Shown here: one piece after another, positions 8,638 through 16,726 of the stretch
Layout of the letters: the number at the start of each line of letters is the position of its first letter
Numbering within the stretch: position 1 is the stretch's first letter
NCBI GenBank assembly: GCA_016213895.1
Contig: JACQZJ010000092.1
Span: 1 to 37,547, forward strand
Direction: 5' to 3'
Source of the DNA: Planctomycetota bacterium
GTDB lineage: Bacteria > Planctomycetota > B15-G4 > JADJEK01
DNA length: 37,547 nucleotides
The notes under the pieces: model-generated
Database searches by the model: none
Told to the model about the DNA's origin: nothing
What the model saw: the letters and a program-made list of their open reading frames with translations, nothing else
Made by a program: the position numbers and the translations under genes

Positions 8638-11600
8638 ATGCGGCGACTGATCCGGGGCGATTTCCAGCCGGTTCTAGAGGGCGCGTTCCTCGCCGAGGTG
8701 AAGGCAAGGCGCGCGCGGGACGCGCTCGCGCGCGTCACGGTCCTGGTGCCGTCGAACCTGCTCAAGATGCACCTGCGGCGGCTGCTCGCGCGGGACGGCG
8801 GCGCCTGCCTGAACGTGCGCTTTCTTACGCTCATCGACCTGGCGCGCGAGCTGGCCGAGCCGGCGCTCCGCCGCGCGCCGCGCGCGCTCCTGCCGGCGCT
8901 CGGGCGCGAACTCGTCGCCGGCGAGGCGGCGCGCTCCTGCGGCGAGAAGTCCTACTTCCACGCCGTGTCCCGCTGCGCCGGCTTCCCGGCCGTGCTGGCC
9001 GCCGCCATTCGCGACGTCCGCGACTGCCTGATCTCGCCGGACGACCTGCGCCGCGCCTCGCCCGCGCGGAAGATCCGCGACCTCGCCGACCTGCTCGAGG
9101 GCTACGAGCGCCGCCTCGCGGCCGCGGGGCTGATCGACGACGCGGACCTCTTCCGCCTCGCGCTCGCGGAGGCGGAGGACCATCCGCTGCTCGCGGGCGC
9201 GCCGCCGCTCGTCTACGGCTTCTACGACTTCACCTCGGTGCAGCGCCGGCTGCTCGAGGCCGTGCTCCGCCGCGCTGGGGGCATCGTCTTCGCCCCGATC
9301 GGCGAGGGCCGGGCGTTCGCCTATGCCCGGCCGGCGCTCGACTTCTTCCAGCGCATGGGTTTCGCGGACGAGGGCGGCGTGCCCGCCGCGCGCGGCAACG
9401 GCCGCGCGCTGGACGTCCTGCGCGAGCGCCTCTTCGAACGGCCCGGCGGAGGCCCGCCCGCGCCGCCGGACGGAAGCGTGCGCATCCTCGCCTGTCCGGG
9501 ATCCCCGCTCGAGGCGCGGGAAATCGTGCGCCAGGTCGTGCTCCTCGCGCGCGAGGGCTTCCCCTTGCACGAGATCGGCGTGGTGTTTCGCGGCGCGGGC
9601 CCGCTCCCGCTCGTGGACGAGGCGCTGCGCTCCTTCGCGGCCCTTGCCTGCCTGGCGCCCGAGGAGCGCCCGGCGGTGTTCCTGCACGGCGGGAGGTCGC
9701 TCGCCGAGCTGCGCGCCGCGCGCTCCTTGCTGCTGCTCCTCGACCTGCTCGCGGGCGGCCTCGCGCGCCGCGACCTGTTCGAGTGGCTGCACTTCGCGGG
9801 CTTCGAGCCGCGCGCCCTGGCGCTCGAGCGCCTGGCGAGGAAGGCGCGCGTGGCCGGCGGCGAGGGCGCCGCGGAGTGGCGCGAGCGCCTGGCCTTCCTC
9901 GAGCGCGGGCTCATCGCCGAGCGCGAGCGCGCGGCGCGCGCCGACGCCGCCGGCGAGGGCGACGCCACCTCCGAGGAGGCGTGGCGCCAGCGGCTCGAGG
10001 ACCTGGCGCGCCTGCGCGCGCTCGTCGAGCGCCTGGAGAGCGGCGCCGAGCGCCTGCGGCGCGCCGCGTCCTTCAGCGAGCAGGTCGAGGCCGCGTGCGG
10101 TCTGTTCGCCGCGCTCTCTCCCGGCGGGGCGGAGGATCTCGCGGCGCTCTGCGAGGCGCTCGAGCAGGTCGCGGAGCTCGACCGCCTCGGCTTCGCGCCC
10201 GACCTGGAGTCCTTCCAGCGCCTCGCCGCCGAGGCGCTCGCCGGCGAGTGCCGGCGCGAGGGCTCTTTCCAGCAGGGGCTCTTCCTCGGCTCCCTGCTGC
10301 CGGCGCGCGGCCTTCCCTTCCGCGCCCTCCTGCTGCCCGGCCTCGAGGACGGCGTGTTCCCGCGCCGCGGCCGGCAGGACCCGATTCTCCTCGACCACGA
10401 GCGTGCGGCCCTCAGCGCGCGCCTCCTGCCCGAGGACGACGTCGGGCTGCCGCTCGCCCGGCGCGCGCGCCAGGAGGACCGCATGCTCTTCCGCCTGGCC
10501 TGCGCGGCGGCGGGCGAGCGCCTGATCTTCTTCTATCCGCGCGTGAATGAGGGCGACGGCCGCGAGCGTCTGCCGTCGCCCGCTCTCGTGGCCGCGGGCG
10601 AGGCGCTGCGCGGGGAGCGCCTGCCGGCCGGCGCGCTGCCGCGCCTGCCTGAAGCGCGCGTCGTGCCGGCCTTCGACCCCGCGGACGCGGCGCCGCCCCT
10701 CGACCTTCTCGAGTTCGATCGCCGCGAGACGGCGCGGGCGGTGGCGGAGAAGGCGCCGGAGCGCCTGCTCTTCCTCGCCGAGCTCCACCCGCCGGCGCGC
10801 GCCGTCCTCCGCGCCGAGCTTCTCCGCTGGCGCGCGCCGGACTTCACGCCCTTCGACGCGGTCGTGCCCGAGGAGCCCGGTCTCGCGCCGCCCGGGGCGG
10901 GGCGGCCCATCTCGCCGTCGCGCCTCGAGACCTACGCGCGCTGTCCGTTCCAGTACTACGCGCGCTACGTCCTCGGCCTCGCCGAGCCGGAGGAGGACGA
11001 CGAGCTGGCGGAGCTGTCGCCCCTCGACCGTGGAAGCCTGGTGCACCGCGTTCTCGAGGAGTTCGGCCGCGGCATCGCCGCCGCCGAGTCCTTTCCCCTG
11101 GCGGAAGGGCGGCGCGCGGCCCTGCGCAGGCGCCTGGAGGAGCTGCTCGACTTGCAGGCGCGGCGGTTCGAGGAGAGCGGCGCGCTGCCGCACCCGTTAT
11201 TGCGCCGCGCCGCGCGCAGCCGCCTCGCCGCCGACCTGCGCAGCTTCCTCGAGCACGAGATCGAGGGGTCCACCGAGCGCCGTCCGGCGTTCCTCGAGGT
11301 TTCCTGCGGCCGGGGCGCGGCGCAGCCGGCGCTCGAGATCGACCTTGGGGACGGCAAGATCGCGGTCTCCGGCGCCATCGACCGCGTCGATCTCTCCCTT
11401 GACCGGAAGTCGGCGACGGTCATCGACTACAAGACCGGCGCCGCGATCGCCCGCGGGGACGGCGGCCTGGACGGCGGGCGGCGCATCCAGCTGCCGCTCT
11501 ACGCGCTCGCCTGCCAGGAGGTGATCGCGCCCGGCGCCGCGGTGACCCGCGCCGAGTACTTCTTCTGCACGCGCTCAGGCGGCGGAAAGCGCCTGGCGGG

Positions 11601-11847
11601 CGATTCCGCCCTGTGGAGCGGCGGCGCCGCGGGGCAGCTCAAGGAAGTCCTGCGTGCGCTGCGCGACGGCATCGCGCGCGGCGTGTTCCTGGCCGATCCG
11701 CGCGACGTCAAGACCTGCGGGGTCTGCCCCTTCGCGCTGGTCTGCGGCCGCGGCGCCGGCCTCGAGGAGCGCTTTGCCCGCAAGAAGAAGGACGGCGCGG
11801 CAGAGGTCTACTTCGCCCTGCGGCCGGAAGCGGAGGACGAGGAATGA
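8638..11847 (+). CDS. addB: AddB-like PD-(D/E)XK nuclease / inactivated helicase subunit
   Basis: 1069 residues. The ATG at 8638 is preferred because the open frame before it encodes antisense-like sequence of the divergent gene. The N-terminal two thirds resemble superfamily I helicase folds but lack a Walker A motif; the start is VTVLVPSNLLKMHL. The C-terminal third is a RecB-type nuclease: ISPSRLETYARC769PFQYY, GSLVH, GAID915RVD, then VID930YK932TG. C1027-x2-C1030-x5-C1036 with C769 matches the four-cysteine iron-sulfur staple of AddB. With AddA it would resect double-strand DNA ends and load the recombinase. The stop codon overlaps the addA start (ATGA). All nuclease residues needed are visible, in contrast to the partner. 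Symbol given by architecture and operon. Confidence 0.87.
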   Translation: MRRLIRGDFQPVLEGAFLAEVKARRARDALARVTVLVPSNLLKMHLRRLLARDGGACLNVRFLTLIDLARELAEPALRRAPRALLPALGRELVAGEAARSCGEKSYFHAVSRCAGFPAVLAAAIRDVRDCLISPDDLRRASPARKIRDLADLLEGYERRLAAAGLIDDADLFRLALAEAEDHPLLAGAPPLVYGFYDFTSVQRRLLEAVLRRAGGIVFAPIGEGRAFAYARPALDFFQRMGFADEGGVPAARGNGRALDVLRERLFERPGGGPPAPPDGSVRILACPGSPLEAREIVRQVVLLAREGFPLHEIGVVFRGAGPLPLVDEALRSFAALACLAPEERPAVFLHGGRSLAELRAARSLLLLLDLLAGGLARRDLFEWLHFAGFEPRALALERLARKARVAGGEGAAEWRERLAFLERGLIAERERAARADAAGEGDATSEEAWRQRLEDLARLRALVERLESGAERLRRAASFSEQVEAACGLFAALSPGGAEDLAALCEALEQVAELDRLGFAPDLESFQRLAAEALAGECRREGSFQQGLFLGSLLPARGLPFRALLLPGLEDGVFPRRGRQDPILLDHERAALSARLLPEDDVGLPLARRARQEDRMLFRLACAAAGERLIFFYPRVNEGDGRERLPSPALVAAGEALRGERLPAGALPRLPEARVVPAFDPADAAPPLDLLEFDRRETARAVAEKAPERLLFLAELHPPARAVLRAELLRWRAPDFTPFDAVVPEEPGLAPPGAGRPISPSRLETYARCPFQYYARYVLGLAEPEEDDELAELSPLDRGSLVHRVLEEFGRGIAAAESFPLAEGRRAALRRRLEELLDLQARRFEESGALPHPLLRRAARSRLAADLRSFLEHEIEGSTERRPAFLEVSCGRGAAQPALEIDLGDGKIAVSGAIDRVDLSLDRKSATVIDYKTGAAIARGDGGLDGGRRIQLPLYALACQEVIAPGAAVTRAEYFFCTRSGGGKRLAGDSALWSGGAAGQLKEVLRALRDGIARGVFLADPRDVKTCGVCPFALVCGRGAGLEERFARKKKDGAAEVYFALRPEAEDEE

Positions 11848-14800
11848 AGCGCGCCGCGCTCCAGGATCAGCGCGCGCGCGACCGCGCCGCCGCCGAGCTT
11901 GGCACGTCGTTCCTGGTCGAGGCCGGGGCGGGCACGGGCAAGACCTCGCTCCTCGTGCGGCGGCTGGTCAACCTGGTGGCGGACGGCGTGGAGCTGTCCC
12001 GCCTGGCCGCGATCACCTTCACGGAGAAGGCGGCGGCCGAGCTGAAGGTGCGCTTCCGCGACGAGCTGGAGCAGGAGGCCGCTGCCGAGCGCGCCGCCGG
12101 CCGCGAGGAGCGCGCCGAGCGCCTCGACTTGGCGGTCGAAGAGCTCGAGGGAGCGGCGGTGACCACCATCCACGGCTTCTGCGCCTCGCTCCTCCGCGAG
12201 CGGCCGGTGGAGGCGGGCGTCGACCCGGGCTTCGAGGTGGCGGACGCGCCGGTCCAGAAGGTCCTCTTCGAGGAGGCGTTCCACGAGTTCCTGGACCTCG
12301 TAGCAGAGGAGGGCGGGGGGGCGCTCGGCGAGGCCTTCGCGGCCGGGATGAGCCTCGACCAGCTGCGCGGGCTGTGCCGCGGCGTGGTGGACCAGCGCGA
12401 CCTCTTCGCGGACGAGCGCTTCGCGCCGCCCGCTCCCGAGGCGCCCGGTCTTGCCCGGCTCGCGGCCGCGCTGCAGGCGACGCTCGCGCATCTCGAGACC
12501 ACGGTGGGGCAGTGCCAGGACCCGGACGACCTCGGCCTGCGGCAGATCGAGTCCCTGCGCCGCCTGGCCGAGTCGCTCGAGGGGCTCGATGAGGCAGCGG
12601 CGGAGCAGGAGCTGCTCGCCGGCCTGCCGGGGAAGGTGGCCGGCAACCAGAAGAACTGGTCGGACAAGGAGGTCCTGAAGGAGAACAAGCGGCGTGTGGA
12701 GGAGCTGGCCGCGCAGCGGGACGAGCACGCGCGCGCGCGGATCGCGGTGCGCGCCGCCCGCGTCCTGGCCGAGGCGAGGCGCCTGCCCGCGATCTACGAG
12801 CGCGCCAAGGAGCGGCGCCGGGCGCTCGACTTCCAGGACTTGCTCATCAAGACGCGCGACCTGCTGCGCCGCGACCTGGACGCACGCCGCGACTTCCAGC
12901 GGCGCTTCGCCTCCATCTTGCTCGACGAGTTCCAGGACACCGACCCGCTGCAGGCCGAGATCGCCTTCTTCCTGGCCGAGGACCCGGAGAGCGAGCCGGC
13001 CCGCGAGTGGAGCGCGGTGCGGGTCGGCCGCGGCCGGCTCTTCCTGGTCGGCGATCCCAAGCAGTCCATCTACCGCTTCCGCCGCGCCGACATCGAGGTC
13101 TACGAGCAGGCGCGCGCCGCGCTCGAGCGCTCGGGCGGCGAGGTGCTCTTCATCTCGGTGAACTTCCGCTCCTCGCCTGCGATCCTGCGCTGGGTCAATG
13201 AGCGCTTCGCGGCGCTGATCCGCCGGCCCGAGAGCGGCGAGCGCTACCAGCCGGACTACGTGCCGATCGAGGCGCCGTCCGGCCGGGCCGAAGGAGCACC
13301 GGGCGTGGTGCTGCTCGCCGGCGGCGCGCCGGACGGCGGCTACGGGAGCATCGGCGAAGCGCGCGCCGCCGAGGCGCATGCCGTGGCCGCCTTCCTGAAG
13401 AGCATGGTCGCGGGCGAGGGCGCGGCGGCCGGCTTCCTGCTGCCTCTTGGCGACGGGGAGGCGCGCCGCGCGACCTTCGGCGACTGCGCCCTGCTCTTCC
13501 GCACCATGACGGCGCTTTCCACCTACGAGGACGTGCTGCGCGCCCACGGCGTGCCCTACCGCGTGGCCGCGGGCAAGCACCTCTACGCGCGCGCCGAGGT
13601 CAAGGCCGCAGTCGCCTTGTTCCGCGCCATCGACGACCCGAGCGACGACATCGCGCAGGCGGCCGTGCTGCGCGGCCCGCTGTTCGGCTTGTCGGACGAG
13701 GACTTGATGAACTTCCGCGCCGCCGGCGGCCGCTTCTCGGACCTCGAGGACGGGCCGGCCGCGACGCCGCCCGCGGTGCGCGAGGCGCGCGCGCTCTTGC
13801 GCGGCCTGAGCGAGCGCCGCCACCAGAGCGGGCTCGCCGAGTTCGTGGTCGAGGCCCTGGCCCGGACGCGCGCGCTCGAGCTGTTCCACCTCCGGCCGAT
13901 GGGGGAGCAGCGCGCGGCCAACCTGCTGAAGTTCGTCGACCTGGCGCGCACCGTGGAGCGCACCGAAGGACGCACGCTGCGCGCCTTCGTCGCGGCCATC
14001 CGCGACATGGAGCGCGCCGGCGGCGAGGAAGCCGAGGCGGCGCTCCTCGACGGCGGCGGGGATGCTGTGCAGCTCCTGACCATGCACAAGGCCAAGGGGC
14101 TGGAGTTCCCGGTGGTGGTGCTCGCGGACCTGGGGGCCGAGCTGGCGGAGCGCGATACGTTCCTCTTCGACCGCGGCCCGCCGCCGCGCGTCGCCTTCGC
14201 GGCCGGAGGCAAGAAGGCGCGCCTCCTGGAGACTCCCGGCTTCGAGGCGCTCGCACAGTGGGACGCGCTGCGCGCGGGCGCGGAGCTCTGCCGCCTGTTC
14301 TACGTGGCGGCGACGCGGGCGCGCGCGCTGCTCGTCCTGCCGCGCTTCCCGGTGGCCGGCAAGAAGGCGGAGAAGGGGCTGGCCGGGCTCCTGGACGGCG
14401 ATCCCGTGTATTCCGCCGATCCGGGGGCGGAGGGAGCGCGCTCCGTGGACGCGTCGCGCCTCGCGCTCGATCCCGGCGCCGAGCAGCCCTTCCGCCTGGA
14501 GATCGACCCAGAAGCAGCGGCGCCGCCCGCGGCGCGCGCGGTCCTGGAGCGCCGCCGCGCCTTCCACGAGGAGCTGCGCGCGCTGTTCTCGAGCCCCGCG
14601 CACCGGCGCCGCGTGTCCTCGGCGAGCGCCGAGAAGGAAGCGGTCGATCACCGCTTCGCCGGCGCCGCAGGGGCGGCGCGGCCCGCGGGAGCGGCGTGGC
14701 GCGGCGTCGAGTTCGGCACGCTGGTGCATGGCCTGATGGAAAGGGTCGACTTCCGCGCCGCGGACGCGGACGTCGAGGCCCTGGCGCGCGCGCTCGCGCT

Positions 14801-15008
14801 CCAGCAGGGCCTGCCGCCCGAGGCCGCGGCGGAGGCGTGCGCGCTCGTCCAGGACTTCCTGCGCGGCGATCTGGCCGTGCGCATCCGCGCGGCGCGGCGC
14901 TTCGACCGCGAGGTGCCCTTCGTGCATCGGGACGGCGACCTGCTGCTCGAGGGCGCGATCGACCTCGTGGCCGAGGAGCTGGCGCGGCGGGGCGCGCGCG
15001 GCTCTTAG
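11844..15008 (+). CDS. addA: AddA-like UvrD/RecB-type DNA helicase, nuclease domain truncated
   Basis: 1054 residues. The ATG at 11844 overlaps the addB stop, giving translational coupling. It has the complete superfamily IA helicase set: Walker A GAGTGK33T, Ia ITFTEKAAAEL, II LLD361EFQD, III GDPKQ407SIYRFR, IV SVNFRS, V LLTMHKAKGLEFPVV and VI LFYVAATRAR. The C-terminus begins an AddA/RecB nuclease domain (FGTLVHGLMERV, then EVPF and LLEGAID1040LV). The protein then ends 14 residues later in ARRGARGS-stop, before the expected D/E-x-K motif and QL-x-x-Y helix. The next gene starts one base after the stop, and no DYK-like codons follow in any frame. Helicase activity should be intact; the AddA nuclease site is incomplete. 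It acts in double-strand-break repair with the upstream AddB. Confidence 0.9.
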   Translation: MKRAALQDQRARDRAAAELGTSFLVEAGAGTGKTSLLVRRLVNLVADGVELSRLAAITFTEKAAAELKVRFRDELEQEAAAERAAGREERAERLDLAVEELEGAAVTTIHGFCASLLRERPVEAGVDPGFEVADAPVQKVLFEEAFHEFLDLVAEEGGGALGEAFAAGMSLDQLRGLCRGVVDQRDLFADERFAPPAPEAPGLARLAAALQATLAHLETTVGQCQDPDDLGLRQIESLRRLAESLEGLDEAAAEQELLAGLPGKVAGNQKNWSDKEVLKENKRRVEELAAQRDEHARARIAVRAARVLAEARRLPAIYERAKERRRALDFQDLLIKTRDLLRRDLDARRDFQRRFASILLDEFQDTDPLQAEIAFFLAEDPESEPAREWSAVRVGRGRLFLVGDPKQSIYRFRRADIEVYEQARAALERSGGEVLFISVNFRSSPAILRWVNERFAALIRRPESGERYQPDYVPIEAPSGRAEGAPGVVLLAGGAPDGGYGSIGEARAAEAHAVAAFLKSMVAGEGAAAGFLLPLGDGEARRATFGDCALLFRTMTALSTYEDVLRAHGVPYRVAAGKHLYARAEVKAAVALFRAIDDPSDDIAQAAVLRGPLFGLSDEDLMNFRAAGGRFSDLEDGPAATPPAVREARALLRGLSERRHQSGLAEFVVEALARTRALELFHLRPMGEQRAANLLKFVDLARTVERTEGRTLRAFVAAIRDMERAGGEEAEAALLDGGGDAVQLLTMHKAKGLEFPVVVLADLGAELAERDTFLFDRGPPPRVAFAAGGKKARLLETPGFEALAQWDALRAGAELCRLFYVAATRARALLVLPRFPVAGKKAEKGLAGLLDGDPVYSADPGAEGARSVDASRLALDPGAEQPFRLEIDPEAAAPPAARAVLERRRAFHEELRALFSSPAHRRRVSSASAEKEAVDHRFAGAAGAARPAGAAWRGVEFGTLVHGLMERVDFRAADADVEALARALALQQGLPPEAAAEACALVQDFLRGDLAVRIRAARRFDREVPFVHRDGDLLLEGAIDLVAEELARRGARGS

Positions 15009-15009
15009 A

Positions 15010-16650
15010 ATGCGCGGCGTGGGCGGCGATGACGCCATTCCTGCGGGCGGCGCGGCGGCGCGCCCGCCCGCGTCGCGGGCGTGGCGGGCGGGCGCCTGCC
15101 TGGCGGTCGTGGCCGCGGTCCTGCTCGCCTACCACCCGGCGCTCGACAACTACTTCCTCGAGATCGACGACGCCTCCCACCTGGCGGCGGCGCACGACGG
15201 CGCGTACGCGTCGCCGCACTTCCGGCCGCTGCACCACCTGCTGTTCCTGGTCCTGTACCGGCTGTGCGGCGCGCACCCGGCGCCGTACTACGCGACGAGC
15301 CTGGCCCTGCACCTCCTGAGCGCGCTTCTCGTCCTCAGGCTGGTGCTGTTTCTCACCGGCATCACCTTGTTCACCGGCCTTTCCTGGCTGTGGCTGATGG
15401 ATACCCTCGGGCACTTCACGCTCCGGTTGGCCGAACATGTCACGACGCGCATCGCCGACCTGGTCCGGGTGATGTTCCTGCCGGTGTTCTTCGCCGGCGA
15501 ACACCACGCTCCTGGCGGTTGTGTTCGTGCTGCTGTGCGCCACGAGCCACTTCCTGCACCTCCAAACTGGCCGGCCACGGCACATCCTCGCGAGCCTGTT
15601 CTTCATGGCGGCGGCCATGTGCAGCAAGGAGGAGTGCGTGGTCCTCGGGGTCCTCCTGCCGGCCGTGGAGGCGGCGTGGGGCGGTTGGCGGTCTCTCTGG
15701 CGCAGGCAGAGCCTGTTGCGCTACCTGGCGTTCGGGGTGCTCGCCGCCTTCTACCTCGCCGTGGCGTTCCGGCCGGCGCTCTGGCAGGAGACCGGCGGCG
15801 TGGGGCGCTACGCGCTCGGGGCGGACGTGGTTCCCAAGCTGCTCCGGAGCTTCAGCTGGCTGTTCTGGTTGCGGCCGCTTCAAGGAGACCCGGGCGGGGC
15901 GCTTTTCGCCCTGCCCGCCGGCCTGGCCATCGCCGCCTGCGCTTTGCTCGTCGCGCGGCGCATGGGGCGGCACGGGCGACTCCTGCTCATTGGCCTCGCG
16001 GTTGCGCTCGGCGGCTTCCTGCCGCTCCTTCCCGGGCCCTTCGAGATCGTGGCCAAGCGCTACGCCTACGTCAGCTCGATCGGCGGCGCGTTCATGGTCG
16101 CGGCCGTGTTCGCCTGGCTGTTCGAGCGCCTGCGCGCCCGACTCTGGCGCGCGGGGCTCGCCGGCGCCTTCCTCGCCTGGCTGGCGCTGCAGGTCATTGC
16201 CATCCATTCAATCGAAGAATGGCGCTTCGAACGGAGCTGCGAGCGCTTTCGTGGCCTGATGGAGTCGACGCGCTCCGAGGTCCTCGCACCGGAAGCGGCC
16301 GGCGAGCGGATCGTGATCTCGCCTGTCATCTGGAACCTGCGCGACTACGTGGACGGGGTCTACGTCATCCTCGGCCTGCCGCGCCGCGCCGTTTCCGTCG
16401 AGGCGGCGCCCTGGCCCGATCGCCTCACGGAGCGTCTCCTTCCCGGCGGGGACCTCGACCCCTCTCCGGCGGGGACCTCGACCTCGCGGCGCGCCGCGTC
16501 TGCGCCTGCCGGGGCGACGGTCTGCTGCGGCGCTTGCAGTCGGTGAAGGAGGCGCCCGTGGACTGGTGGGACCGGCAGGCGCGCGAGCGCGAGAAGCTCG
16601 GGCAAGGGCGGACCATCGCGCTCGTACGCTTCTCGGCCGGGGTGCTCTGA
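15010..16650 (+). pseudogene. Polytopic glycosyltransferase-like membrane protein, disrupted by two frameshifts
   Basis: The ATG is one base after the addA stop. Residues 1-110 read like a GT39/TMTC-type membrane protein: a first TM helix, DNYFLEIDDASHL, FRPLHHLLFLVLYRL and YYATSLALHLLSALLVLRL. Near 15493-15505 the real frame moves by one base. It resumes as NTTLLAVVFVLLC, then MCSKEECVVLGV, many TM helices and AKRYAYVSSIGG, running to about 16440. There, 18-bp direct repeats offset by 23 bp move the frame back, and the likely true C-terminus (DLAARRV ... DWWDRQAREREKLGQG) ends at TGA 16648-16650. If undisrupted it would be about 540 residues with roughly 10-12 TM helices, transferring sugar from a lipid carrier. 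The segment 15341-15500 is less GC-rich and looks foreign. Either a recent pseudogene or assembly errors. Confidence 0.7.
16443..16483 (+). repeat. 18-bp direct repeat with 23-bp offset
   Basis: The sequence at 16443-16460 (CCGGCGGGGACCTCGACC) is repeated exactly at 16466-16483, with a 5-bp spacer. The offset of 23 is not a multiple of three. It moves the translation of the glycosyltransferase-like gene from the frame used at 15505-16440 into the frame of its probable C-terminus, so it looks like a small duplication inside a coding sequence. Confidence 0.8.
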
Positions 16651-16726
16651 GGGCGGGCTCATGCGGTCCGGGCCGCGGTATCATGCGGCCGTCCGCCACG
16701 CGGCGGCCTGCTTGCGGAAGGTGATC

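Noticed and set aside
5271-8638. Long plus-strand open frames opposite the beta-helix genes
   Set aside because: The composition (V, D, G, R rich, periodic) mirrors the antisense of the repeat coils. The minus-strand genes have signal peptides and ribosome-binding sites.
4908-8834. Very long open frame (about 1300 codons) spanning both beta-helix genes on the minus strand
   Set aside because: Only its last 566 codons are the real gene B. The rest is out of frame with gene A, Arg-rich and without family features, as expected in GC-rich DNA.
11808-15038. About 1076-codon minus-strand open frame opposite addA
   Set aside because: The plus strand carries all helicase motifs. The antisense frame is low-complexity R/A/E/Q sequence caused by high GC at third positions.
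15010-16650. Treating the continuous 546-codon frame as an intact gene
   Set aside because: The central third in this frame is Arg/Pro-rich nonsense, while the +1 frame there is clearly a polytopic membrane protein.
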